Source: Microbacterium lacticum
Lineage (GTDB): Bacteria; Actinomycetota; Actinomycetes; Actinomycetales; Microbacteriaceae
Reading direction: 5' to 3'
Length of the DNA: 64,000 nucleotides
Assembly: GCF_006716815.1 (NCBI RefSeq)
Contig: NZ_VFPS01000002.1
Coordinates: 186,001 to 250,000 of the forward strand
Under the pieces are notes generated by a model. The model was not told the origin of the DNA. It saw only the letters and a list, made by a program, of their open reading frames with translations, and searched no databases. This document shows, piece by piece, positions 52,211 to 61,417 of the stretch. The position numbers and the translations under genes were made by a program. Each line of letters begins with the position of its first letter. Within the stretch, counting starts at the first letter, position 1.

Positions 52211-54474
52211 CGCCCTCCGCTGTCACCGCCGTCTCGCCGCCACAGCTTCGAGGGCCACCAGATGACGCGTCCCAGATCGTACGCCGCCGCGGGCACGAGC
52301 AGCGAGCGCACGACGAACGTGTCGAGCAGCACGCCGAACGCGACGATGAACGCGAGCTGCGCGAGGAAGAGGATCGGGATGACGCCGAGCGCCGCGAACG
52401 TCGCCGCCAGCACGAGCCCCGCCGAGGTGATCACCCCGCCCGTCGCGACGAGCCCCCGCAGGATGCCGGGGCGCGTGCCGTGGCGCAGCGACTCCTCGCG
52501 CACCCTCGACATCAGGAAGATGTTGTAGTCGACGCCGAGCGCCACGAGGAACACGAAGCCGTACAGCGGCACCGCGGGGTCGGCCCCCGGGAAGTGGAAC
52601 ACGTGGTTGAACACGAGCGCGCTCACCCCGAGCACCCCCCCGAACGAGACGATGACACTCAGGATGAGGAGGATCGGCGCCACCACGGCTCGCAGCAGCA
52701 GCATCAGGATCACGAGGATCACGAGGAGGATCACCGGGATGATGACGGTGCGGTCGCGGATCGAGGTGTCGTTCGTGTCGAGGTCGATCGCCGTCGGTCC
52801 CCCGACGAGCACGGTGCCCTCGCCGAGCCGGTCGGCGAACGCCCCGCGGAGCTCTCGCACCGTGTCCTCCGCGGCGAGCGAGTCGGCCTCGTCGCCGAGC
52901 GTCGCGATGAGCAGCACGTCGCCGTCGGCGACCGTCGGCGCGGGCTGGGCGGCCGCCGGCGCCCCGGCCGCGGCCGGCGGGCCCGCGGTCGTGTAGACGA
53001 CGTCGCCGCCGGAGAGCTCCACCTGCACCTGTCCCGACGGGGAGTCCTGCGACGCCGCGGCAACCGAGTCGACGCCGTCGCTGTCGCCGAGCACCTCGAG
53101 CGCGGTCGCCACGTCGCCCTCCGGCACGATGACGTAGGCGGGGCTCCCCGACCCGGCGGCGAAGTGCGCGGCGAGCACGTCCTGTCCGTCGCGCGCCTCC
53201 GAAGCCCCGAGCACGAGGTCGCTCTGCGGCACGCCGTCGGCCTTCAGCTGCAGCACACCCGCCGACGCTGCGAGCAGGACCACCGTCGTCACGATCCAGA
53301 CGAGACGCGCGTGCCGGGCGATGAGGCGCGCGAGGCGCTCCCAGAAGCCGTGCACCGGGGCATCCGGGTTCGTGACGAGCGCTTCGACGTCGGCGCCCGC
53401 ATCGGGCGCGGTGCCGGTCTTGGGCAGGAACGGCCAGAACGCCGCCCGGCCGACGAGCGCGAGCAGGGCGGGGAGGAAGGTCAGCGCCGAGAGCACCGCG
53501 AAGACGATGCCGATCGAGGCGATCAGTCCGAGCGCGCGGTTGGTCGCGAGGTCGCTCAGCAGCAGGCACAGGAGGCCCGCGATCACGGTGCCGCCCGAGG
53601 CGAGGATGGGCTCGAACGCGCCGCGCCAGGCGGCCGTCGTGGCATCCCATCGCCGCCTGCCCTGCGCGATCGCCTCGCGGAAGCGGGCGACGTACAGCAG
53701 CGCGTAGTCGGTCGCGGCGCCGATCACGAGGATGAAGAGGATGCCCTGCACCTGGCCGTTCAGGACGAATACGCCCGCCTTCGCCAGCCACCACACCGTC
53801 AGGAGCGCGACGCACAGCGCGAACGTCGAAGTGAGCAGCACGAGGATCGGGAGGAGCGGCGATCGGTAGACGATCACGAGGATGATGAAGACGGCGCCGA
53901 GCGCGACGCCGAGGAGCAGTCCGTCGATGCCGAGGAAGCCCTGCACGAGGTCGGCGGTGAAGCCGGCGGGGCCGGTGACCCAGGCATCCAACCCGCTCGG
54001 CAGGTCGTCTGCGATCGCCGCGCGCACCGCCTCGACCGTCTCGCCGACGTCGCCCGAGGTGTCGATCGGCACGAACAGCTGCACCGCCTCGCCGTCGTCG
54101 GACGGGATGCCGGGCGACACGTCGCCCACGCCGTCGACCTCGCCGATCGCGGCGGCGAGGTCGCCGATGCTCGCGAGCTGCTCCGGGGACAGCGCCCCGT
54201 CGCCGGTGACGACGACCACGGCGGGGATCGTGTCGCCGCCGGTGAAGTCGGCGAGCCGCTCCTGCACCTGGGTGGCCTCGGCCGAGGAGGGCAGGAAGCT
54301 CGACTGGTCGTTGGTGGAGACCTCGTCGATCTTGCCGAAGTAGGGTCCGCCGATCGACCCGCCGACGAGCCAGATCAGCACGAGGAGCACCGGGATGCCG
54401 ATTCGCAGCGACCGGGTCGGGGGCGCCGAACGGTCGCTCAAGGCGGTACGGCGCGAGTCGGATAGGAGAGTCAT
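52207..54474 (-). CDS. MMPL-family RND transporter
   Basis: A 755-residue inner-membrane exporter with two MMPL halves. Each half has a large external loop and a helix bundle; marker sequences are VIGAATDYALLYVARFREAI in the first and FLVALGVDYNIFLMSRVREE in the second, with the proton-relay Asp-Tyr pairs. In actinobacteria such proteins export lipids or glycolipids, and in other bacteria drugs. ATG 54474 lies inside a 10-bp inverted repeat. It heads an operon with a GH92 mannosidase, nicotinamidase and DUF2510 gene. Confidence 0.92.
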   Translation of the reverse strand: MTLLSDSRRTALSDRSAPPTRSLRIGIPVLLVLIWLVGGSIGGPYFGKIDEVSTNDQSSFLPSSAEATQVQERLADFTGGDTIPAVVVVTGDGALSPEQLASIGDLAAAIGEVDGVGDVSPGIPSDDGEAVQLFVPIDTSGDVGETVEAVRAAIADDLPSGLDAWVTGPAGFTADLVQGFLGIDGLLLGVALGAVFIILVIVYRSPLLPILVLLTSTFALCVALLTVWWLAKAGVFVLNGQVQGILFILVIGAATDYALLYVARFREAIAQGRRRWDATTAAWRGAFEPILASGGTVIAGLLCLLLSDLATNRALGLIASIGIVFAVLSALTFLPALLALVGRAAFWPFLPKTGTAPDAGADVEALVTNPDAPVHGFWERLARLIARHARLVWIVTTVVLLAASAGVLQLKADGVPQSDLVLGASEARDGQDVLAAHFAAGSGSPAYVIVPEGDVATALEVLGDSDGVDSVAAASQDSPSGQVQVELSGGDVVYTTAGPPAAAGAPAAAQPAPTVADGDVLLIATLGDEADSLAAEDTVRELRGAFADRLGEGTVLVGGPTAIDLDTNDTSIRDRTVIIPVILLVILVILMLLLRAVVAPILLILSVIVSFGGVLGVSALVFNHVFHFPGADPAVPLYGFVFLVALGVDYNIFLMSRVREESLRHGTRPGILRGLVATGGVITSAGLVLAATFAALGVIPILFLAQLAFIVAFGVLLDTFVVRSLLVPAAAYDLGRVIWWPSKLWRRDGGDSGGR

Positions 54475-54497
54475 ATCGCTAGCTTATCTAGCAATAT
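54473..54497. promoter_or_regulatory. Inverted repeat at the MMPL start
   Basis: ATATCGCTAG and CTAGCAATAT, nine of ten complementary, separated by five bases. It overlaps the MMPL start codon and is probably an operator for a TetR- or MarR-type repressor not encoded nearby. Confidence 0.6.
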
Positions 54498-54506
54498 CGT
54501 CCGCTG

Positions 54507-54926
54507 TCACCCGCGGAGGAAGAAGACCACCCAGCCGGAGACCAGACACAGCACCCCGAGTGCGAACAGTCCCGCCGCGGCGAGGGTGACCGCGCGCAGC
54601 CCCGGCGGACGGCGCTGCAGCCGCATGCGGCCGGTCCACCCGTGCCGGTACCAGATGTCGGCCTGCTCACGCCCGGCGAGCGCGGATGCCTCGGCCGGCC
54701 CGGCGACCGCGCTGTTCGCGTCGCCGTCGGCGTCGAACCACCGGACGACCGTCACCTCGCCCGTGGGGCCCCGTTCGGTGTCGACGATCGCCTCGGCGGG
54801 CAGCCATGTGCCGTCAGCCGCCCAGAGGATCGCCATGACGACGGCGAGCACCGCCGAGCCGCCGAAGCCGACCCACGTGAACACCTCGAGGAGCACGTCG
54901 GTGACGTCGGACGAAATGGCGGACAT
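54507..54926 (-). CDS. Hypothetical membrane protein
   Basis: A 139-residue protein with two membrane helices: FGGSAVLAVVMAILWAADG near the N-terminus and VTLAAAGLFALGVLCLVSGW at the C-terminus. A soluble middle contains VRWFDADGD. It starts at ATG 54926 (MSAISSDVTDV). The family is unknown. It lies 32 bases upstream of the MMPL gene on the same strand, separated by the palindrome. Confidence 0.7.
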   Translation of the reverse strand: MSAISSDVTDVLLEVFTWVGFGGSAVLAVVMAILWAADGTWLPAEAIVDTERGPTGEVTVVRWFDADGDANSAVAGPAEASALAGREQADIWYRHGWTGRMRLQRRPPGLRAVTLAAAGLFALGVLCLVSGWVVFFLRG

Positions 54927-54997
54927 GGCGGCGTCAGTCTATCGACGCGCGGCAGGTCTGCCGATCGTGGAGCACGCGGGGGGACGCGGAGGTGTGG

Positions 54998-55070
54998 AGC
55001 CGCCCAAGGGAATCGAACCCTTGACCTTTTCATTACGAGTGAAATGCTCTGCCGACTGAGCTAGGGCGGC
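54998..55070 (-). tRNA. tRNA-Thr (anticodon CGT)
   Basis: The cloverleaf folds cleanly on the minus strand: acceptor GCCGCCC with GGGCGGC, D arm GCTCAGTCGGCAGAGC, anticodon stem TTTCA with TGAAA around loop CTCGTAA (anticodon CGT, Thr), and T arm AAGGG-TTCGATT-CCCTT. The length is 73 with discriminator T. CCA is not encoded. Confidence 0.95.
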
Positions 55071-55252
55071 GCGGACGACGGGCGTCCGACGTGTGCCGGC
55101 GTGGGCGCCGTACACGAAGAACGATCTTACAGGCTCCGCGGGCCACTCGCGAACCACGCCCCGCACCTCCGCGACGGAGCTCCCCCCGGGCCGCTCGGTG
55201 ACCCCGTGTTACGGGCGATTGGCCCGCGCCCGGGCACGTCCGTAGCGTCGAA

Positions 55253-55318
55253 GAGGCACCGCGATGAGGCTGGCGCGGCACCCGGACGACCGATCCGCGC
55301 TGCGCGGTGCCCCGACCC
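55253..55318 (+). promoter_or_regulatory. Structured leader of the metQNI operon
   Basis: GGCACCGCG near 55255 can pair with CGCGGTGCC near 55305, closing a loop of about 40 bases that itself has complementary GC-rich parts. It lies just before the metQ ribosome binding site. A methionine or SAM-sensing element would make sense here, but I cannot match a known riboswitch consensus. Confidence 0.3.
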
Positions 55319-55333
55319 ACAAGGAGCACCACC

Positions 55334-56239
55334 ATGAGCACGAAGAAGTCCCTGGCCGCGATCGCGCTGGCCCTCCCCCTCGCACTCCTCCTCGGCGCCT
55401 GCGCCGGCGGATCGTCCGACACCGCTGCTTCGGGCGACGCCTCGGGATCGTCCGAGACCGTGAAGATCGGCGTCGTCGGCGCCGGCGAACCGTACTGGGA
55501 GACCTACAAGGAGGCCGCGGCCGCCGAGGGCATCGACGTCGAGATCGTGAACTTCGACTCGTACGACCAGCCGAACCCGGCCCTGTCGGCGGGCGAGCTC
55601 GACCTCAACCAGTTCCAGCACATCATCTACCTCGCCACCTACAACGTCGCCGCGTCCGACGACCTCGTGCCGATCGGCGCGACGGCGATCTACCCGCTGG
55701 GTCTGTACTCGACCAAGTACGGAAAGGTCGGCGACATCCCCGCCGGCGAGACCATCGCGGTGCCCAACGACGAGTCGAACCAGGCACGCGCGTTGCTCGT
55801 GCTGCAGTCCGCCGGCCTCATCGAGCTGAAGGACGGCGGGTCGGTGTTCTCCACCGTCGCCGACATCGAGTCGGGCTCGAAGGTCAAGGTCGAAGCGGTC
55901 GCCGCCGACTTCACCGCCTCGTCGCTGCCCGACTTCGCCGGAGCCGTCGTCAACAACGACTTCGTCTCGAAGGCGGGTCTCACCAAGGACCAGCTGCTCG
56001 CGCAGGACGACCCGTCCGACGAGTCGGCGTTCCCCTACATCAACATCTTCGCCGCGAAGGCCGCCGACGCCGAGAACCCGACGTACCTCAAGCTCGTGAA
56101 GATCTACCAGGACACCCCGTCGGTGCAGGACGGCGTGCTCGAGGCATCCGGCGGCACCGGTGTGCTCGTGAAGACCCCGGTCTCCGACCTCGTCGCCTCG
56201 CTCAAGAAGACCGAGGACGAGATCCGCGCCCAGCAGTGA
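55334..56239 (+). CDS. metQ: Methionine ABC transporter substrate-binding lipoprotein MetQ
   Basis: A 301-residue NLPA-family lipoprotein. MSTKKSLAAIALALPLALLL leads to the lipobox LGAC (Cys23). The mature domain has VKIGVVGAGEPYWETYKEAA, the ligand-site segment FQHIIYLATYN, and IAVPNDESNQARALLVLQSA. It should bind D- or L-methionine outside the membrane. ATG 55334 follows AAGGAG, so the longer frame from 55307 is rejected. The operon order is metQ, metN, metI. Confidence 0.93.
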   Translation: MSTKKSLAAIALALPLALLLGACAGGSSDTAASGDASGSSETVKIGVVGAGEPYWETYKEAAAAEGIDVEIVNFDSYDQPNPALSAGELDLNQFQHIIYLATYNVAASDDLVPIGATAIYPLGLYSTKYGKVGDIPAGETIAVPNDESNQARALLVLQSAGLIELKDGGSVFSTVADIESGSKVKVEAVAADFTASSLPDFAGAVVNNDFVSKAGLTKDQLLAQDDPSDESAFPYINIFAAKAADAENPTYLKLVKIYQDTPSVQDGVLEASGGTGVLVKTPVSDLVASLKKTEDEIRAQQ

Positions 56240-56325
56240 CCTGAACGTGTGCGGCCGGCTCCCTCGGGGGCGGGCCGCACACGCGCATCACCGCCCCGCC
56301 TCACCCTTCGACCCGGAATGACCCC

Positions 56326-57363
56326 ATGACCCTCATCCGCCTCTCCGGCGTGACGAAGACCTTCCCCCCGCAGACGCGCGGCGCCGAGCCCGTCGTCGCG
56401 GTCGACGACGTCAGCCTCGCCGTCGCCGCCGGCGAGATCTGCGGCATCATCGGCTACTCGGGCGCCGGAAAGTCGACCGTGCTGCGCCTCGTCAACGCGC
56501 TCGAGACCCCCTCGAGCGGCACCGTCGAGATCGACGGCGTCGACATCACCGGCCTCGGCGAGCGGGAGCTCCGCCGCCTGCGCGGCGACATCGGCATGAT
56601 CTTCCAGCAGTTCAACCTCTTCGACTCGCGCACGGTCGCCGGGAACATCGCCTACCCCCTCGAGGTCGCCGGGCGCCCGCGCGCCGAGATCCGCGCCCGC
56701 GTCGACGAGCTGCTCGAGTTCGTCGGCCTCGCCGCCAAGGCGCGCAACTACCCCGAGCAGCTCTCCGGCGGGCAGAAGCAGCGCGTCGGCATCGCCCGCG
56801 CCCTCGCCACGAACCCGCGCATCCTCCTCGCCGACGAGGCGACGAGCGCCCTCGACCCCGACACGACGCAGGAGGTGCTCGCGCTCCTCCGCCGCGTGAA
56901 CGCCGAGCTCGGCGTCACGATCGTCGTCATCACTCACGAGATGGACGTCATCCGCACCCTCGCCGACCGCGTCGTCGTCATGGAGCACGGCCGCATCATC
57001 GAGGAGGGACCCGTCTTCGACATCCTCTCCGCGCCGCGCCACCCCGCCACCGCGCGGTTCGTGGCGAGCATCATCGAGGACGTGCCCTCCGGCGACGACC
57101 TCGCCGCGCTCCGCGCCCGGCACCCCGGTCGCATCCTCACCCTCGACGTCCGCGAGGGCGCGGCGGCGCAGAGCGACGTGTTCGCCGCGCTCGGCGCGCA
57201 CGGTGTGCGGTTCGAGGTGGTCCACGGCGGCATCAACGACATCGGCGGCCGCGTGTTCGGCCACCTCACCCTCGCCGTCGACGGCGAGCCGGCCGCCGTC
57301 GACCGGGCGATCGCCGCCGCATCGGCGTTCGCGACCCTCATCGAGGAGGATGCCCGTGGATAG
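56326..57363 (+). CDS. metN: Methionine ABC transporter ATP-binding protein MetN
   Basis: A 345-residue ATPase: Walker A GYSGAGKST, Q-loop MIFQQFNLF, signature LSGGQKQRVGIARAL, Walker B ILLADEAT with the usual H-loop VITHEMDVI. The C-terminal NIL domain (about 265-345, VRFEVVHGGINDIGGRVFGH) is the regulatory methionine-binding domain of MetN. It powers uptake through MetI. It overlaps metI by eight bases. Confidence 0.95.
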   Translation: MTLIRLSGVTKTFPPQTRGAEPVVAVDDVSLAVAAGEICGIIGYSGAGKSTVLRLVNALETPSSGTVEIDGVDITGLGERELRRLRGDIGMIFQQFNLFDSRTVAGNIAYPLEVAGRPRAEIRARVDELLEFVGLAAKARNYPEQLSGGQKQRVGIARALATNPRILLADEATSALDPDTTQEVLALLRRVNAELGVTIVVITHEMDVIRTLADRVVVMEHGRIIEEGPVFDILSAPRHPATARFVASIIEDVPSGDDLAALRARHPGRILTLDVREGAAAQSDVFAALGAHGVRFEVVHGGINDIGGRVFGHLTLAVDGEPAAVDRAIAAASAFATLIEEDARG

Positions 57364-58015
57364 GCTCATCGAACTGCTGCCGCAGCTGTGGGATGCCACG
57401 CTGGAGACCCTGTTCGTGGCCACCGCCGCGCTCATCTTCGGCGGCCTCGCGGGCCTCGTGCTGGGCCTGGCGCTCTACGCGACGCGCGCCGGCAGCATCT
57501 TCCCGAACCGGGTCGTGTTCGGCACTCTGAACGTCATCGTGAACACGTTCCGCCCGATCCCGTTCATCATCCTCCTGCTCGCACTGCAGCCCATCGCCCG
57601 CGGCATCGGACTCCCCGGGATCGGCGTGCCGTTCGCGATCTTCGCGATCACGATCGCGTCGCTGTTCGCGATCAGCCGCATCGTGGAGCAGAACCTGCTG
57701 ACCGTGCGTCCGGGCGTCATCGAGGCGGCCCGGGCAGCGGGTGCGAGCCGGTCGCGCATCCTCTTCCTGCTCGTCCCGCGCGAATCTCTCGGTCCGCTCG
57801 TACTCGGCTACACCTTCGTCGTCGTCGCGCTCGTCGACATGACCGCCATCGCCGGGGCCGTCGCCGCCGGCGGCCTCGGCGAGTTCGCGATCAACTACGG
57901 CTCGAAGCAGTTCAACCCGTGGGTGACGTGGACGGCGGTGCTCGTCATCGTCGCGATCGTGCAGACCGTGCAGTTCATCGGCAACGCCCTCGCGCGGCGC
58001 GTGCTGCGCCGCTGA
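57356..58015 (+). CDS. metI: Methionine ABC transporter permease MetI
   Basis: A 219-residue inner-membrane permease with five helices and the EAA loop (EAARAAGASRSRILFLLVPR). The start is GTG 57356 because GGAGG lies six bases upstream; the ATG at 57350 would leave no spacing. The last segment is GGLGEFAINYGSKQFNPWVT, normal for MetI. It overlaps the end of metN. Confidence 0.94.
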   Translation: MDRLIELLPQLWDATLETLFVATAALIFGGLAGLVLGLALYATRAGSIFPNRVVFGTLNVIVNTFRPIPFIILLLALQPIARGIGLPGIGVPFAIFAITIASLFAISRIVEQNLLTVRPGVIEAARAAGASRSRILFLLVPRESLGPLVLGYTFVVVALVDMTAIAGAVAAGGLGEFAINYGSKQFNPWVTWTAVLVIVAIVQTVQFIGNALARRVLRR

Positions 58016-58057
58016 CGGCGAGGACGCCTCGGACGCCGTGGACGCCTCGGACGGGCC

Positions 58058-59614
58058 TCAGCAGCTGAGGCCGTCCTGCGGCACCGTGCCGTCGACGAGG
58101 TAGTCCTCGACGGCGCGGTCGACGCACGTGTTGCCCTTGTTGTAGCCGGTGTGGCCCTCGCCCTCGCGGGTGACGAGCACGCCCGAGCTCAGCTGCTCGG
58201 CGAGCGAGACCGACCACGCGTACGGCGTCGCCGGGTCGTTCGTGGTGCCGACCACGACGATGGGCGCGGCGCCGTCGGCGGCGATGCGCTCGCGCACCCC
58301 GGTCGGCGGGTACGGCCACACCTCGCACACGTCGACGCCCTGCCAGTACGGCGCGATGGTCGGCGCCTTCTGAGCGATCAGCGCATTGGCGGCGTCCTGA
58401 TCGGCCTGCGAGGTGTCGAGCGGGTAGTCCATGCAGTTATACGCGCGGAACGCCTCGGTCGAGTTGTCCTGGTAGGTGCCGTCGGAGTTGCGTCCGTTGT
58501 AGAAGTCGGCGAGCAGCAGCGCCGTCGTCGGGTCGCCCTGCAGCGCCTGGCTGAGCGCCTGGGTCAGGTACGGCCACGAGTCCTCCGCGTAGAGCGCGGC
58601 GATGATCCCGGTCATGAGGGTGTCGGCGCCGAGCATCCGGCCGTCGTCGGCGGGCAACGGCTGCGCGTCGACGCTCGCGAGGAGGGTGCCGAGGTCGGCC
58701 ATCGCCTGATCGACGGTGCCGGTGAACGGGCAGCCGCGCCCGTCGAGGCAGTCGGCCATGTACGCGCGCAGCGCCGACTCGAAGCCGATCGCCTGCGTGG
58801 TGCCGACGTCGAGGCCCGACGCCGAGGGGTCGATCGCCCCGTCGAGCACCAGGCGGCCCACGCGCTCGGGGAAGAGCTTCGCGTACGTCGCGCCGAGAAA
58901 CGTGCCGTAGGAATAGCCGAGGTAGTTCAAGGTCTTGTCGCCGAGCACGGCGCGAAGCAGATCCATGTCGCGAGCGGCGTTGTCAGTCGTGACGAACGGC
59001 AGGATGCCCGCGGAGTTCGCCTCGCAGGCCTCGACGAACTCGGTGTTGCGCTGCGTCAGCTCGTCGGTCCAGCCCTGGCTGCCCCGCGGATCGGCGGGGA
59101 TGTCGTAGAGCATGTGGTCCATGCCCGCCGCGTCGAGGCAGGCCACCGCCGTCGAGCGGCCCACTCCGCGCGGGTCGAACCCGATCACGTCGTACGCGTC
59201 GAGGACGGGCTCGCTGACGGCGAAGCTCGCCGAGTCGGCGACGAGGTCGTAGCCGCTCGCGCCGGGGCCGCCGGGGTTGGTCAGCAGCGATCCGAGCGCG
59301 TCGCCGCTCGTCGCGGCGCGTCGGATCACGGCGAGCTCGATCGTGCCGGATGCCGGGTCGGACCAGTCGAGCGGCGCCGCGACGTCGGTGCAGTCGTACG
59401 AGCCCGCGTCCGAGCCGGAGCAGGGGGTCCACGAAAGCGTCTGACCGTAGAACTCCTCGAAGCCGGCGGGTGCGCCGTCGAGGTCCGGCTCGCGACTGGG
59501 TGCCGGCGTCGCCGACGTCTCGGGCGGGATGGCCGCGTACAGGCAGCCCGACAGCGTCAGCGAGGCGACGGCGAGGGCGGCGACGACGGTGAGGGCGCGT
59601 CGAAGGGTGTTCAC
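58058..59614 (-). CDS. TAP-like alpha/beta-hydrolase lipoprotein (tripeptidyl aminopeptidase type)
   Basis: A 518-residue exported enzyme. MNTLRRALTVVAALAVASLT leads to the lipobox LSGC. The hydrolase core has the oxyanion segment NPGGPGASG, nucleophile Ser in LGYSYGTFLG, Asp in GTTNDPATP and His in EGEGHTGYNKG. The C-terminal TAP-like domain fits Streptomyces tripeptidyl aminopeptidases. It should cleave short peptides or esters at the cell surface. It lies next to holB, a common order in Microbacteriaceae. Confidence 0.92.
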   Translation of the reverse strand: MNTLRRALTVVAALAVASLTLSGCLYAAIPPETSATPAPSREPDLDGAPAGFEEFYGQTLSWTPCSGSDAGSYDCTDVAAPLDWSDPASGTIELAVIRRAATSGDALGSLLTNPGGPGASGYDLVADSASFAVSEPVLDAYDVIGFDPRGVGRSTAVACLDAAGMDHMLYDIPADPRGSQGWTDELTQRNTEFVEACEANSAGILPFVTTDNAARDMDLLRAVLGDKTLNYLGYSYGTFLGATYAKLFPERVGRLVLDGAIDPSASGLDVGTTQAIGFESALRAYMADCLDGRGCPFTGTVDQAMADLGTLLASVDAQPLPADDGRMLGADTLMTGIIAALYAEDSWPYLTQALSQALQGDPTTALLLADFYNGRNSDGTYQDNSTEAFRAYNCMDYPLDTSQADQDAANALIAQKAPTIAPYWQGVDVCEVWPYPPTGVRERIAADGAAPIVVVGTTNDPATPYAWSVSLAEQLSSGVLVTREGEGHTGYNKGNTCVDRAVEDYLVDGTVPQDGLSC

Positions 59615-60765
59615 GGAGTCCTTCCGCTCGCGACCGTCACGAGCATGCTCTCCAGAGCCAGCGCCGGTGCGGCGTTGCCCTGGAGGTTCGTGCGGGTCGC
59701 CGAGATCTGATCGAGCACGGTCAGGGTGCGCTGCGGCGTCCAGACCGCGGCGAGTGCCCCGATCTGATCGCCCAGCTCACGGTTGATGAGGTCGTCGCCG
59801 CGCCCGAACTGCACCATGAGCACGTCGCGGAACATCGATTCGAGGTCGGTGAGCACGCGGTCGATGCCGTCGCGCAGGCTGCGGGTGGCGCGGCGCTTCT
59901 GCTCGTCCTCGAGCGCGCTGAGCTGCCCGCGCACCGCCGGAGGCACCGCAGCGCCCGGGGCGACGCCGAGGGTGCGCAGAAGCGAGGCCCGCTCGGCCTC
60001 GTCGCGCTCGGCCGTGAGTGCCTTGGCATCCTCGGTCGCGAGCTGCACGATGCGCGCGGCGGTCTCGACGGCGGTGCCGACACCGCGCACGGCGAGCACC
60101 GCGCGCAGCGTCTCGTCGCGTCGCGCGCGGGCTCCTTCGTCGGTCGCGAGCCGCACCGCCATGCCGATGTGGCGCTGGGCGAGCCGTGCCGACTGCTCGG
60201 CGAGCGCGGCATCCACTCCGGTGCGCGCCACGATCAGTCGTGCGACGTCGGCGACGTCGGGCTCGTGCAGGCGCAGCGTGCGCACGCGAGAGCGGATGGT
60301 GGGCAGCAGGTCGGCCTCGCTCGGCGCGCACAGCACCCAGACGGTGCGCTCCGGCGGCTCTTCGAGGGCTTTCAGCAGCACGTTCGAGGTGCGCTCCACC
60401 ATCCGGTCGGCGTCTTCCACGACCATCACCCGGTAGCGTCCGAGCGACGGTGAGAAGTACGAGCGCTCGACGAGGGCACGCGCGTCTTTGATCGAGATGA
60501 TGACGCCCTCGGTGCGGAGCGTCGTGAGATCGGGGTGGGTGCCCGCGAGCACCTGGCGCATCGCCGCCTCGTCACCCGGTTCGGCGATCAGCGCGGCGGC
60601 GAAGGCGGCGGCGAGGGTCGAACGCCCCGACCCGGCGGGCCCCGTGATCAGCCAGGCGTGGGCGAGCTGGGCGGGATCGGATGCCGCCGCCTGCAGCTGC
60701 CCGAGCGCGTCGTCCTGCCCCCAGACCTCTCCCCACGGGAGGGCGGCGGGGGTGGCGGCGATCAT
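59611..60765 (-). CDS. holB: DNA polymerase III subunit delta prime
   Basis: A 384-residue clamp-loader subunit. AHAWLITGPAGSGRSTLAAA carries the P-loop-like motif, VVEDADRMVERTSNVLLKAL the Walker B area, and LEEPPERTVWVLCAPS and LLPTIRSRVRTLRL the sensor/SRC motif. It loads the beta clamp with gamma/tau and delta subunits. ATG 60765 (MIAATPAALPWGEVWGQ) is the natural start; the longer frame to 61362 overlaps tmk. It lies 10 bases after tmk. Confidence 0.93.
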   Translation of the reverse strand: MIAATPAALPWGEVWGQDDALGQLQAAASDPAQLAHAWLITGPAGSGRSTLAAAFAAALIAEPGDEAAMRQVLAGTHPDLTTLRTEGVIISIKDARALVERSYFSPSLGRYRVMVVEDADRMVERTSNVLLKALEEPPERTVWVLCAPSEADLLPTIRSRVRTLRLHEPDVADVARLIVARTGVDAALAEQSARLAQRHIGMAVRLATDEGARARRDETLRAVLAVRGVGTAVETAARIVQLATEDAKALTAERDEAERASLLRTLGVAPGAAVPPAVRGQLSALEDEQKRRATRSLRDGIDRVLTDLESMFRDVLMVQFGRGDDLINRELGDQIGALAAVWTPQRTLTVLDQISATRTNLQGNAAPALALESMLVTVASGRTP

Positions 60766-60775
60766 GCGCCCCAGC

Positions 60776-61416
60776 CTACGGGGTGGGTGCGACGCGCGAG
60801 CGGATGTCGGCGGCCAGCTCGCCTGGGGGGCGACTCGCGTCGAGCACCACGAAGCGCGCGGGCTCGGCCGCGGCGAGGGCGAGAAAGGCGGCGCGCACGC
60901 GCGCGTGGAACTCGCTCTTCTCCGCCTCGAGCCGGTCGAACGGCTTCTCGTCGGCGTCGAGGCGCGCCCGTGCGGACGACGGGTCGAGGTCGAGCAGCAC
61001 GGTGAGGTCGGGCAGCGCCCCCTCCGTCGCCCACAGCGAGAGGTCGCGGATCTCCGTGGCATCCAGTACTCGACCCGCCCCCTGGTAAGCGACCGACGAG
61101 TCGAGGTAGCGGTCCTGGATGACGACGTCGCCGCGGGCGAGCGCGGGGCGGACGACGGTGGCGACGTGGTGGGCCCGATCGGCGGCGTAGAGCAGCGCCT
61201 CGGCGCGCGGGGCGATGTCGCCGCGGTGGTGCAGCACGATGTCGCGGACGAGCACCCCCACCTCGGTGCCGCCGGGCTCGCGCGTGCGCACGACGGTGCG
61301 CCCCTGCCCGCGCAGCCACTCCTCGAGGAGCGCCGCCTGCGTCGTCTTGCCGACGCCGTCACCGCCCTCGAAGGTGACCCAGAGCCCGCGACCGGGCTCC
61401 GGATCCGGAGTCGTCA

Positions 61417-61417
<1 letters not shown>
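60776..61417 (-). CDS. tmk: Thymidylate kinase
   Basis: A 213-residue enzyme that phosphorylates dTMP to dTDP. The P-loop is TFEGGDGVGKTTQ; RTREPGGTEVG is the dTMP-binding motif; DRYLDSSVAYQGAGR is the conserved DRY segment. The start ATG 61417 overlaps the topA stop by one base (TGATG), so the two are translationally coupled. Confidence 0.95.

Noticed and set aside
49250..52528. A 1092-codon plus-strand frame
   Set aside because: It is wholly antisense to the GH92 mannosidase, is Arg/Gly/Pro-rich and has no recognisable domain. It is a by-product of high GC3 in the real gene.
52480..54465. A 661-codon plus-strand frame
   Set aside because: Antisense to the MMPL transporter, very rich in Arg, Asp and Glu, with no domain or ribosome binding site.
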